Below are positions 34,480 through 45,365 of a stretch of DNA of 64,000 nt, piece by piece. Where the stretch lies: assembly GCA_963921195.1 (NCBI GenBank), contig OY992536.1, positions 228,134,023 through 228,198,022 on the forward strand, written 5' to 3'. The DNA is from Pegoplata infirma. Its lineage: Eukaryota; Arthropoda; Insecta; Diptera; Anthomyiidae. The notes beneath the pieces were generated by a model. It did no database searches. It was not told where the DNA came from and saw nothing but the letters and a program-made list of their open reading frames with translations. A program made the translations under genes and the position numbers. Each line of letters opens with the position of its first letter. The first letter of the stretch is position 1.

Positions 34480-34500
34480 CTATGTGAAATTTGAAAAGAC
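34480..34500 (-). promoter_or_regulatory. Predicted 3' splice site for the third BEL frame
   Basis: On the minus strand the pyrimidine-rich stretch TTTCTTTTCGTCTTTTC leads into AAATTTCACATAG, the AG being 34,481-34,480. The TAG is also the in-frame stop that bounds the open frame, so the frame opens exactly at the exon start. A consensus 5' splice site exists in the leader (45,268-45,273). Confidence 0.65.
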
Positions 34501-34589
34501 GAAAAGAAATACATACAGAAATAAAAATATATAGTGCAATTGGAATATATAAATTGTTTTAAGTGTAGGGAAATTTATTGGTTAATTTT

Positions 34590-37500
34590 TTAAAGTGTCT
34601 TATCTATGGTTTTACTTGTAGTTTCAGGTGGTGGTTGGTTACCGGTAGGCAATAAACATAACTTTACCACTGGTCGTACAATTGTACCTTTTTGAGTTTG
34701 TAATTCGGCGACCCGTACTTTGCTGTCACGTCCACAGATGACATTAGTGACTCTACCGAGAAGCCATTCTGTTGGAGGTAATGAGTCATCTTTAATTACA
34801 ACAATATCGTTTTTTTTTGAGATTTTCGCGTTCGGTTCGCCACTTAAATCGACGCTGAAGTTCGGTTATATATTCTGCTTTCCAGCGGCGTGCAAAAACG
34901 TGTTGTAACGCCTTTAATCGCTCCCAACGTTTTAAATACTGGATTTCCTCAGGTGGAGGGTCGACAGGAGCTTCTGGTAATGCAGTTAGAGGGGCTCCTC
35001 GCAAAAGATGGCCAGGAGTCAGAGGTAAAAGTTCGTTTGGGTTTTCAGTAATGGGTGAGAGAGGTCTGGAATTGAGTACAGCCTCGATGCGCACGAGAAG
35101 TGTAGTAAACTCCTCAAACGTAAATGACAAGTGTGAGGTGACTTTTTTCAAATGGGACTTCATGCTTCGAACTGCAGCCTCCCAGAGGCCGCCCATGTGG
35201 GGTGCATACGGTGGTATGAAAGACCAGTGGAAACCCAGTGTGCTGTACTTGTCAACTAGAGCCTTCTCAGCAGATTTTAAAAACTCGTTGTGGCTCTTTA
35301 GAAGTGCATAACTTGCGCCTAGGAAATTTCGGCCATTATCTGAATACATGGTCTTAGGAAGACCTCTTCGCCCTGTGAACCGGTCGAAACAGGCAAGAAA
35401 CGCGTCGGTGGAGAGATCCGAGCACGACTCCAAATGAACAGCCCGTGTTGAAAAACAGACGAACACTGCTGCATATCCCTTTAAGATTTTGGCATTTCTT
35501 AGAGGCGAGGCTTTTATGTTGAAGGGACCAGCGAAGTCGACTCCCGTATATGTGAAGGGTAAAGAGAAAGTTACGCGTTCAGGGGGGAGAGCGGCCATGA
35601 TTTGGTGCTGGAACCGATGCTTGTAAATAGTGCACGCCTTACATTCACGTATACATTTTCGCACAAGGTTTTTTAGTCGAGGAATGTAGAATCCTTGTCG
35701 GATAGCTCGCAACATGATGTGGTGTTCAGAGTGTAGGAGAATCAAATGGGTAAAATCTACTAGAAGTTTCGCAAGATGAGACCCTTCGGGAATTATTATC
35801 GGGTGCCTTTCTTCGTAGCTTAACCCTGAATTGGCTAGTCTGCCACCCACTCGTAGAAGGTCATCTTTATCGATGAAAGGACTCAGGTTGAGTAGTCTGC
35901 TTTTGTGATGAATTGGTTTTTTCTGACTCAAGCATTCATATTCGCGGTAGAAATATGTTTTTTGAGCTATCGAAAAAAGTCGAACTTTCATAGCGCTTAT
36001 TTCTTGCGCAGTGATGAATTTTTCGGTGGAAAAGGGCCTTTTCAATACGCGGTTTATGAAACGCATTCGATAACACAGAACACGTAGAGCTCTTGAAAAG
36101 GATGAAAATTCTTCGAGTACATCCATACGATTTACGTCCAGATGAAAATTTGTTGGTGTCTTTGACTCCAAATCTGTTGGATCAAAGGTCCTTGGAGTTG
36201 GCCAAAGAGACGTAGAGAGTTGAAGCCAGGTAGGCCCATGCCACCATAGCTCATTATTTGCTAGTTCCTGAGGGGTGCAGCCGCGTGTGCCCAGATCTGC
36301 CGGATTTTCTTCGGTTTTAATATGTTTCCAGTGGTTGGTACTGGCAATGTTAATTATCTGCGCCACGCGATGTGCGACAAAAGTTTTAAGTGTGTGGGGG
36401 GGCTTCTGTAACCACCCTAGGACAATAGACGAATCTGTCCACAAATGTAATTCATAGGAGAATTGGCAATTCGTGATTACCCTTTGGATGAGTTTTGTAA
36501 CTAACAGCGCTCCGCACAATTCTAGCTTAGGAACTGTAGTCCGCTTAATTGGAGCCACCTTCGTTTTAGCCACTAGCAAGTGACTATTTATTTCGGTTTC
36601 GGAACTTTCGGTTCTAATATAGATGGCGCCACAATATGCCTTCTCTGAGGCGTCGCAAAATCCGTGTATCTGGATGCGATACGCTGGGGAGAAGTTGACC
36701 CACCTAGGGATTTTGATTTGTGCAATAAATGGCAAGTTCTTCAAAAAAGAGTTCCATTTTATAAGCAAAAGTGGAGATACCCCTTCGTCCCAGTCAGACT
36801 TTTCCTCCCACAGTTCCTGCATGAGGGTTTTAGCCACTATTACTATTGGGCCTAACCAACCAAGTGGGTCAAAAAGTCTTGCAATTACGGACAAGATTCT
36901 CCTTTTTGTCGCGGATGGGGTAACCTCAATTGGTTCTACAGCATAGTAGAAATTGTCTTCTAACGCGTTCCAGCGTATTCCCAAGGTTTTTACGGTACTG
37001 GAATCGTTGAATTTCAGAAATTCTTCATCTAGAAGATCCTCCCGGGGCAGATTATTGAGTAGCATCTGATGGTTTGCTGTCATTTTTTTTAGGGGAAATC
37101 CGGCAGATTTTAAAGCCTTGACAAGCTCACCTTGTTTCAGTTTTGCGTCTTCCATTGTGTAACCACCTGATAGGATGTCGTCGACGTACACCTCATTTTT
37201 TAAAATGGTGGATGCCTTCGGGTACGAGTGCCTGCAGTCTTCGCCCAACTCGAGTAGAGTCCTTATCGCCAAAAATGGGGCGCAATTGACTCCAAACGTT
37301 ACAGTCTTTAACTGAAATGTATTCACCGGGCTTTCCGCTTCACTTCGGAACAAGATTTGTTGATACGGTCGGTCGACCTTGTCTACTAAAATTTGTCGAT
37401 ACATCTTTTGTATATCGCCGGTAAACACGTACTGGTAATTTCGCCATCTGAGCACGAGCTGCACCAAGTCAGTTTGTAGCGTTGGCCCTTGGTAAAGGAC

Positions 37501-37686
37501 ATCGTTCAACGAAAAACCGCTGGCTGTCTTTTTCGATGCGTTGAATACCACTCTGACCTTAGTGGATTTACTTTCGGGCTTGATAACCGCGTGATGAGGC
37601 AAGAAAAATGCAGAAACCTTTTCAGATTTGGGTTCAAAATAGGCTACTGGCTCCATATGATTAAGGTCCAAATATTCTTGTAGCAC
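34590..37686 (-). CDS. pol: BEL Pol: reverse transcriptase, RNase H and integrase (3' part of the split gag-pol frame)
   Basis: Reverse transcribes element RNA and integrates the cDNA. The frame resumes at 37,686 with VLQEYLDL, the other side of the foldback insertion, so RT lacks its natural upstream part here. RT shows YVDDILSG (about 37,177-37,188) and RVVFNAS. RNase H follows, with GFCDASEKAYCGA and WTDSSIVLGWL. The integrase has an HHCC zinc finger (HSEHH...CKAC) and a D,D,E core: GVDFAGP, YSDNGRNF and PHMGGLWEAAV. A run of nine A at 34,810-34,818 shifts the frame, so it stops early at 34,792. With eight A it would continue about 70 codons, including GDxV-type C-terminal residues, to a TAA at 34,590. 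That shift may be a mutation, an assembly error or a slippage site. Confidence 0.9.
37678..37686. repeat. 9-bp target site duplication of the foldback element (left)
   Basis: TTGTAGCAC here is repeated exactly at 41,054-41,062. It encodes the same V-L-Q residues of the BEL polyprotein on both sides, which proves that the two BEL reading frames were one. Confidence 0.95.
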
Positions 37687-38663
37687 TAAGGGTGGGATAG
37701 TGTTGTGTGAGATTTTAAGCAGCAATATTTGGAAGCGCTAGAACCGCTTATTTTGTGAGGTTGGTAAAAAAAGTGTATGAGCCGAAAAATGGGGGAGGTC
37801 GGATAGGATCTAGGGGTCGCTCATCGGGGTCAAAGTTGGGCGTAGAGGGGAAAAAATCCACAAAAAGTCCCAAAACTCCCCTGGTTTTGCTCCTAGAGGG
37901 GTCAAATGTGAGACCGGCCCCCATTATTTTTTCCCCCTGAACACTTTTGCCAAACATACCTAAGCCCTATCTCCAATCCCTAAGGGGGGTCCCATACAAA
38001 GGTTAAATTTTTAAAAAATCTTGCTCCTACCGCTCTAGCTGTCCTAGAAGTCACCCTAGAGGAATCAAATGTATGACCGGCCCCCAATATTTTTTCAACC
38101 CCAACATTTTCTTAGAACATACCAACCCCCTATCTTCAATCCTTAGGGTGGTCCCCATACATTTTTTTTTATTTTTTCTGAAATTGTCATATTAAATCAG
38201 CTCCTACCGGTCCAATGGTGCCTCCTAGAGGGGTCATTATCAAGACCAACCCCCATTAATTTTTAGCCCCCAACACTTCTTCTGAACATACCAATTCCAT
38301 ATCTCCAATTCCTAAGGGGTCTCCCACACAAAACGACATTTTTGTAAAACTTGCTCTCACCGCTCTAACTATCGCAGGGGTGACCCTAGAGAAGTTAAAT
38401 ATGTGACCGACCCCCAATATTTTTTCAGCCCCAACATTTTCCCCAAACAAACCTACCCTCTATTTTTAAGCCTTAAGGGTGTCCCCACACATTTTTTTTA
38501 TTTTAAAATTTTTTTTATAAAATTTGCGCCTACCGCTCCCACTGTGCCTTTTAAGGACGGGAAATGCAGACTGACCCCCATTAATTTTTGTCCCCTACAT
38601 TTTTTCTGAACATACCTACGCCGTATTTCCACTTTGTAGGGGTGCTCCCCTGGGGAAAACTAA
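37687..38663 (+). repeat. Left inverted arm of the foldback element, built of ~163-bp tandem units
   Basis: Units recur at about 37,955, 38,118, 38,283, 38,442 and 38,608, each with (A/G)AACATACC(T/A)A...CTATCTCCAATCC, a GGGTG(T/G)(T/C)CCC(C/A)ACAC-like step, a CTCCTACCGCTC motif and a 'GACCG(A/G)CCCCCA(A/T)TATTTTTT' motif. The arm ends CTCCCCTGGGGAAAACTAA. The small open frames in the arms are present identically in both arms and follow the repeats, so I do not count them as genes. Confidence 0.88.
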
Positions 38664-38708
38664 GTGTTTGAAACCAAATTCGGCAAAACGTCTGGACCAG
38701 GAGTGCTA

Positions 38709-39845
38709 ATGTTTGCTCGTTTTAAAGAGCAGTGGGAAAATATAAAAGACAAACCGTACAGTCTTGGCATATAAGATGAGGAAGTGGCAGGCAACATACC
38801 AGCTCAAGTCCAAACTGACATCAAGTTGTTTTGTTGGGCTGAAATAAAAGAAAAGCAACCCAGAGACGACTACAAGGAGTTTCTTGAAATTGTTTTATTA
38901 TACCTTGGCGAAAATATTCCTAATAAGCATTTTAGCCCACCAGAACCCATCAGTCATGCTCGATGGATGGCAAAAGGCATATATTGCCTAAAAATGTTTT
39001 TGTTCCGAAAATATATCGGTTTGGCCACAAAAGAATTAAATGCACTTCTTGATGTGACCGTTTTCATCATAACAACTTACGTAAAAGCTTGGTTTAGCGC
39101 TACCAAAGCAATAGAAGCTCCAAATAATGATTTGAATTTTTTGAAAGCGATTGCCAATTATTCTTCAATTGATAAGATTCTGTCGCAACGATTGGTCAAG
39201 AGATTCTGTGGACATCTCTGGTATCTCAGTGGCAAAGCTGTTGCTCTCGCACTATTTGATCCGAATATCTCTTGTGAAATAAAACGAAAAATGTCGAATG
39301 CAATTCGTATATTTGAAGAAGAGAAAGAGGAATTGGAGGAAGAGTTATCTGACGATGAGATGGACGAATCGTCTAACGAAGACAGCGAGGAAGAAGAAAA
39401 CGATGATATCGGGGAAGAAGATGCCTCAGAGGATAGCGGCGACAGTGGCAACAAGGATTGTAATCCTCCAGTACATGTTGTTGGATTCGAAGGTGTGAAA
39501 AGAATTAACATGGCATCGAAACAAGTGAATCAAGAACTCATGAAAACTGATTTAAGCCACTACGTCACGCCTGAGGCTCCAAAGTTTTTTGCACGCTTCG
39601 GAATAACAACAAATTTCATTGCTTCCGATCCAAATACTTGGGAAAATCGTCAGGACTACCAGCGAGCGCTGCAAATATTACGTAAATTACATGTTGTCAA
39701 CGACGCTGCCGAAAGAGGCGTAAAATTAATAGAAGACTATAACAATGTGTTGTGCCGTAACGAGGAGGAAAAAATAGTTTTGCTTCAGGTCGTGGCCGAA
39801 AATCGGAAACAATATCCATCACACGATAAAAATAAATTAATTTGA
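38709..39845 (+). CDS. Foldback-core protein of unassigned family ('HARWM' protein), with an upstream in-frame stop
   Basis: The main frame runs from 38,784 (a GTG; no in-frame ATG is close) to 39,845, 353 codons. The same frame is open upstream from ATG 38,709 for 21 codons (MFARFKEQWENIKDKPYSLGI) except for a TAA at 38,772, so it reads as one protein with a nonsense codon or an unseen splice. Visible features: QPRDDYKEFLEIVLLYLGE, then HARWMAKGIYCLKMFLFRK, then a helical middle and an acidic tract rich in E/D/S at about residues 183-225, then a basic C-terminus. From memory, similar 'ARWMAK.IY.LK' proteins occur as repeated, uncharacterised genes in aphids and cnidarians; I cannot name a family. 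It may be the C-terminal part of a transposase or a captured gene. Confidence 0.7.
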
Positions 39846-40087
39846 TTTATAGTTATATTATTTATCATTTTTTATTATTTTCAAGTTAAAAAAAATATTT
39901 TTTTACGCTTAACAAAAGTTAGTATTAAATTACAAATTAAAGACCTCGGATTTCTCGATAAAATAAATAAAAAAATTGTGGGGTAACACCTTGAAGATAG
40001 AGGGTAGGTATGTTTGAAGAAAATGTTTTGGCTTAAAAAAATATATGGGCAGGTCATACGTTTGACTTCTCTACATACATTACTAAT
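39846..40087. other. A/T-rich tail between the foldback frame and the right arm
   Basis: It includes TTATTTATCATTTTTTATTA after the stop codon, a plausible 3' UTR, but I see no exact AATAAA site placed well enough to call; AAATAAATAAAAAAATTG at 39,960 is the nearest. Confidence 0.4.
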
Positions 40088-41053
40088 TTAGTTTTCCCCA
40101 GGGGAGCACCCCTACAAAGTGGAAATACGGCGTAGGTATGTTCAGAAAAAATGTAGGGGGCAAAAATTAATGGCGGTCAGTCTGCATTTACCGTTCATAA
40201 AAGGCAGAATGGGAGCGGTAGGCGCAGATTTTATAAAAAAAATTAAAAAATAAAAAAAATGTGTGGGGACACCCTTAAGGATTTAAAATAGAGGGTAGGT
40301 TTGTTTGGGAAAAATGTTGGGGCTGAAAAAATATTGGGGGTCGGTCACATATTTAACTTCTCTAGGGTCACCCCTGCGATAGTTAGAGCGGTGAGAGCAA
40401 GTTTTACAAAAATGTCGTTTTGTGTGGGAGACCCCTTAGGAATTGGAGATATGGAATTGGTATGTTCAGAAGAAGTGTTGGGGGCTAAAAATTAATGGGG
40501 GTTGGTCTTGATAATGACCCCTCTAGGAGGCACCATTGGACCGGTAGGAGCTGATTTAATATGACAATTTAAGAAAAAATAAAAAAAAAATGTATGGGGA
40601 CCACCCTAAGGATTGAAGATAGGGGGTAGGTATGTTCTAAAAAAATGTTGGGGTTGAAAAAATATTGGGGGTCGGTCATACATTTGATTCCTCTAGGGTG
40701 ACTTCTAGGACAGCTAGAGCGGTAGGAGCAAGATTTTTTAAAAATTGAACCTTTGTATGGGACCCCCCTTAGGGATTGGTGATAGGGCTTAGGTATGTTT
40801 GGCAAAAGTGTTCAGGGGGAAAAAATAATGGGGGCCGGTCTCACATTTGACCCCTCTAGGAGCAAAACCAGGGGAGTTTTGGGCCTTTTTGTGGATTTTT
40901 TCCCCTCTACGCCCAACTTTGACCCCGATGAGCGACCCCTAGATCCTATCCGATCTGCCCCATTTTTTGGCGCATGCATTTTTTTTACGAACCTCACAAA
41001 ATAAGCGGTTCTAGCGTGTCGAAATCGAAAACTCGTGCACTATCCCACCCCTA
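40088..41053 (-). repeat. Right inverted arm of the foldback element
   Basis: It is the complement of the left arm with a handful of substitutions and small indels, beginning TTAGTTTTCCCCAGGGGAGC. A few arm-encoded differences (for example GCGCATGCATT at the outer edge instead of GGCTCATACACTT) show that the arms are not being perfectly homogenised. Confidence 0.88.
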
Positions 41054-43222
41054 TTGTAGCACCTCAGTATATTGGGCCTTGAATTCTGGTGCTTTGTCCA
41101 AAGTTTTCTCCATGCGGTGGTATTGGGCGAGTGCCATGTTCCGCGATGGACCCAAAAATATATCCTGGGGGTACTGTTCTTTAAACGGGAGCCGTACAAC
41201 ATATCGCCCATCAGATTGCTTAATAGTTGTACGCTTAAAAAATTCTTCACAAAAAAGGTCGCTGTCGGACTGGAACTTCCCTTTTTCGGTTTCCTCAATC
41301 TCCCAAAATTGTTTTAATTGCTCATGTAGAGCTATATCGCGAGAAGGTTGTACGATGGTATGAAAAGACTGGACCTCTGTAGAGGGTTCAGGTCCCATCA
41401 AGTACCAGCCGAAGTGGGATTCCCGCGCTTCGAGATTGTTCTCAATGTTCATTTTTACACCACCAAGATTTATAAAGGGCAAGTAGTCACTCCCAATAAT
41501 CATCTCAATTGCTGCTGGTTTGTAGTAAAAGGGATCGGCGAGCTTGAGATTTTTCAATTTTCCCAAACTGTGTACCGAAATAGGTCGGGAAGGCATAAAA
41601 TGTGCCAACGTTGGCACAACAATCGCTTGCATTTTTATTTTGAAATTTGAAATTCTGGATTTCACTGTTATGTAGCATCTTCCCTTGGAACTGCCCACCA
41701 CGGTGTCGCCAAATCCGGAAATTTCGCTTCGATAAGGCTCTAAAGGAATCGCCAAATTTTGTTGAACTCGTTTCAGTAGAAAACTTCTTGTCGACCCAGT
41801 GTCGATTAACGCTCGCGCTGTAAATCTTTCACCTAAATGCTCTACGTGTACCAAAGCCGTAGGCAGAATTGTTGTACCGCTATGTTGGGTCAAGTTGACC
41901 TGCACTGCGTCGACTTCATTTGCACCGGTAGTGGCATCCCTCGTCAAATTATGGTTGGAAGACGTGGCGTTGCGTTGGGTTCCAGACCCGCTTGGTTTTT
42001 CATCATCTCTACGATTCTGTTGTGACGACGCCCGTCTAACTGGATTTTTCTTCGGCTGCTCCTCTTCAAGATGTAACATCGTGTGATGTCGTTTATTACA
42101 TTTGATGCAACTACTGGAACTGGGGCATTTTGTTTTAAAATGATTTGGTGAAAAACAATTTGCGCAAATTTTATTTGCATATACGTATTTAATGCGATCG
42201 TTTACGGCTAAGCTTTTGAAATGTTTACAAAAGCGCAAGGGATGGCTTTGCTGGCATTTCTTGCAAATAATTTTTTTATTTTCTGGTTCCGTAGAAGAAT
42301 AAAATACTTGCGATTTAGAATTATTGTCGCGGCCGGACTGCTTTCGCAAGCTACTACATGTTTCTAACGTTTCTATTCGGTCAGATAAAAATTTGTTTAA
42401 TTGTTCCCAAGTAGGTAACTCCTTGTGGTTTGTAAGCGAGGTTTCCCATTCACGCGAAGTTTCTTCAGGGAGCTTTGAAGTGCAGATATGCATAAGGAAG
42501 GGGTCGTTGTTTGCAACTTCTACTTTAAACGATTTTATAATTGCTAACCCATCGTTCACTGTATTTTGAAGCAATCGTAAAAATTTCAATGTTTCATTTT
42601 GAGGGCCTTGTACCCCATAAATTCTCTTGATTTGATTGTTGATTAGAATACGTTTGTTTTCGTATCGTGCTGTCAACGCCTGCCAAGCTAACTCAAAATT
42701 ATGATCTACCAACTCATATTCTTTAATGAGCTGGTAGGCCTCCCCCCTTGTTTTGCTGTGCAAATAATATAATTTATGGGCTGGAGCAACTGTAGGCTCA
42801 TTTCCTACTACCGCCATAAACATATCCCTAAATGCTGGCCATTTATCGAAACCTCCTTCAAACGTTTTTATTTCGACCGCAGGGAGTTTGAGTGCTGACC
42901 GCCGATCAACTGTTGATTTTGCTTCGGGAGCCTTTTCTTTTAAACTGGACACAATTTTTGCCTTGACCAGCTGGTATTGCTCGCAAGCCTCTTCGTACCT
43001 GGTTGTCATCTCCTCTAAGATTTCGTCTTCATCTTTCACCTTCTCTTCCCCCGCACTGAACTTGTCAAACGTCGTTAACATATTGAGCCATCTACGCTCT
43101 AACTCCGTTTGCTTCACCTCTAAAAGCTCGTTTGTTAAATTCTCCGGAGAAAGTTTATCAAACGCTGTGCAAAAGCTCACCACTTGCTGAATGTCAGTCT
43201 TGCACTTCTTTTTTGTGACCAT
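41054..43222 (-). CDS. gag-pol: BEL Gag, protease and start of RT (5' part of the split gag-pol frame)
   Basis: It starts at ATG 43,222 (MVTKKKCKTD). Residues 1-300 are the helical Gag region (capsid-like, DUF1759-type: FDKWPAFRDMFMAVVG; AYQLIKEYEL). Zinc-binding clusters follow: CKKCQQSHPLRFC (320-332), CANCFSPNHFKTKC (353-366) and CIKCNKRHH (372-380). The A17/DUF1758 protease has its DTG at 474-476 (LIDTGSTRSFLL) and the flanking HFGWYLMGP near residue 605. The last 100 residues are the start of the RT. The frame ends at a TAG contributed by the tip of the foldback insertion. Gag packages RNA; the protease processes the polyprotein. It is intact up to the insertion. Confidence 0.92.
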
Positions 43223-43279
43223 TTTTCCTTTTGTTTAAAACCCAACGAAAATTTTTTAAATAATAAACCAGACAGCTGT

Positions 43280-43455
43280 TAAAGTAATGGCAACGGCAGG
43301 CTGCAAAATACACCAAATATTTTTAATCTGATCAAAAAAAAATGTTTTTCTTTTTCAAGCTTCCAATGGCAACGGTAGGCCGATTAATACTCGAAATTCT
43401 TTCTAAGTTGATAAATTATATTTAGCTTTGAATGGCAACGGTAGGCCACTTTTCA
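43280..43455. repeat. Three AATGGCAACGG(C/T)AGGC repeats in the BEL leader
   Basis: AATGGCAACGGCAGGC (about 43,287), AATGGCAACGGTAGGC (about 43,367) and AATGGCAACGGTAGGC (about 43,434) lie 67-80 bp apart just upstream of gag. They could be RNA-packaging or protein-binding sites; that is inference. Confidence 0.8.
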
Positions 43456-43589
43456 CTTAATTTTCGTAAATTTTTCAGAATTACAAACTTCAATTTTTGC
43501 GCCACTCTAATTTTATGATTTTTAAATTTAATTTTCCAAACCAAACATAGAACAAAAAAAAAAATATTTTTTTTTTTTTAATCACCTTA

Positions 43590-44060
43590 TATTTACTGGG
43601 ACACCTTTTTTTCAATTTTCGGACCACTCTATTTTGATAATTTCCAAAAAAAAATTCTTAAATTTTGGTATTTAAAGTTTTCCAAACCAAAAAAAAGATT
43701 TTTGTTTTTATCTATTTTTAACTTTTCGGGCCACCTTAATAAAAAATTTTCTTTTTCGGACCACTCAATTTTTTTTCCACAAAAAAAAATTTCAATAAAA
43801 AAAAATTTTAAACTCCAAAAATTTCGTCTTTATTTATTTTCAAATTTTCGGGCTACCTTAATGAGTTTTTTCACACCACTCTATTTTTTTTTTCACAAAA
43901 AAAAAAAAATTCCAATAAAAAAAAATTTTCAAATTCAAAAAATTTCGTTCTAATTGTTTTTTAAATTTTCAGTCCACTTTAATTTTTCCGCACCACTCTA
44001 TTAAATTTTTTCACCACTTTTGCTTTCCTTTTTCACAAAATTTTGGAATTTTTTTATTTT
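43590..44060. repeat. ~120-bp tandem repeat array in the BEL leader
   Basis: The pattern 'TTTTCGG(A/G)CCACTCTATTTT ... CACAAAAAAAAATT(C)CAATAAAAAAAAATTTT(C/A)AAA(C/T)TC(C)AAAAATTTCGTC' recurs about four times. The units are diverged and differ in A-run length. No coding content. Confidence 0.75.
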
Positions 44061-45267
44061 CCAAATCGAAAATATGTTTGGTCATTAATTTTTTGTTTTT
44101 AATTTTCAGACCACCGAAAGCGAGCCACCTTAATGCGTTTATTTATAAGACGCCACACAACAAATTTCCCTTCTTTATTTCTTTTATTTTTTCTTAATAT
44201 TTAAGCACACTCACCGTATATTGTGGTCCAAATTTATACTCTTTTTTCCACGGCATATTCTTAAGTTTTTTTTTTTTTACTTTTTATTTATTTATTTCGG
44301 TGTTTAATTTCTTTTTAATTACAAAAAATTAATTCCGCACTTTTTTTCCTTAACTTTCTGTTTATTTTCTTGTTCTTCTTTGATCTTGTGTGCTAATTTA
44401 ATTGCATCACTTGTTGTCTTGTTTTTTCCAGTAGGAATTTTCAACCCCTACAATGCTGGATAAAGACAAGTGAGCTTTGTGTGGATATTATTACTATAAG
44501 AAATAATTGTGTGAAAAAGACAGTTGTATGTTTTAATTTTTTCTTTTCTACTCGTTGTTTCTGTTTTACAACAGTAGACAGTAGTCAGCAATACAATACA
44601 TACAAATATGTGGAACCCATTTATTTTTCAATTGGATTTATACATACGTACATTCTATCCTCTTCTTTCATTTATGTTTATAATGTGGTCTTATTTGTCA
44701 AAGCGGTTGCGCTATTGTTGATAATTAACGCGCCAATTTTATAACCTGTAGTTATTTTACTTGTTTGTAAGAGTGTGTGTGTTTTTTTTTTCTTTTAGTT
44801 ATTATCAGTGTTGGTACTTGGGGTACGATTTTACCGATTGTGGTACTTTGCAAAACTGTTAGGTTATGTTACACTTTCACGATAATTATGTTTAAAATCG
44901 TTATTTATGCACTCTTAACCATGTTTTAAATACAATTTCACACTTTTTAAATAAACCCTACCAATTGCACTAAATAAATTAAATCTCTGTACATACCCAG
45001 TTATTTCCTTTCTTTGTTGGATGCCCTTGTTGTACACTTCAATGATGCAGAAAAGTATTGTTGTTGGTTATCTCGTGCCGGTTGCACCTTCCACGCCGGT
45101 AATGACGTTTTTTGTTGTTGGCCACGGAAGCAGCCTCCAGGCTTTTGATGATATATAGTTGCTACGGTGGAGCAAATCCTTTTAATGCTGGAATCGTTGT
45201 TACGGTAGAACAATCGCCGACTGGTAGACAAATTCTCCTGTCTATGCCGTTGTGCAGACACACTGCC

Positions 45268-45273
45268 ACTTAC
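45268..45273 (-). promoter_or_regulatory. Consensus 5' splice site in the BEL leader
   Basis: The minus strand reads GAGTTAC then GTAAGTGG about 100 bases after the 5' LTR; GTAAGT is the metazoan donor consensus. Joined to the acceptor at 34,480 it would remove gag-pol and place the third frame behind a short leader. That leader has no ATG, so translation would start inside the third frame, or another donor within gag is used. Confidence 0.55.
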
Positions 45274-45353
45274 GTAACTCAATGACTCGTTAGGTTTTGA
45301 TTAACCTTTGATGATGTCGCTGGTTTTCCTATTCTAGGCCTTCCTAGAATTTT

Positions 45354-45365
45354 TTCGAAGGACCA
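45354..45365 (-). other. Primer binding site candidate
   Basis: TGGTCCTTCGAA begins three bases inside the 5' LTR boundary on the minus strand. TGG complementary to a tRNA CCA end, at this distance, is where LTR elements prime minus-strand DNA synthesis. I cannot say which tRNA. Confidence 0.6.

Larger units (their letters stand above)
37687..41053 (+). mobile_element. Foldback-type DNA transposon inserted in BEL RT
   Basis: It is 3,367 bp with inverted repeats of about 977 bp (37,687-38,663) and 966 bp (40,088-41,053) around a 1.4-kb unique core that carries one large frame. The tips are TAAGGGTGGGATAGTG and CACTATCCCACCCCTA. A perfect 9-bp duplication flanks it. Bases about 17-50 from the tips differ between arms; the rest is closely matched. 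The arms consist of tandem repeats (next entries). Long repeat-built arms and 9-bp duplications are features of Drosophila FB/foldback and of Mutator-like elements; membership of either is inference. Confidence 0.92.

Noticed and set aside
37755..38609. Several 60-70-codon frames in the foldback arms
   Set aside because: They recur unchanged in the opposite arm and track the tandem repeats, so they are by-products of the repeat sequence.
45001..45282. 93-codon frame in the BEL leader as a possible extra gene
   Set aside because: There is no ATG at its start, and its 5' edge carries a consensus splice donor; the sequence is repetitive CAACAA/GTTGTT leader.
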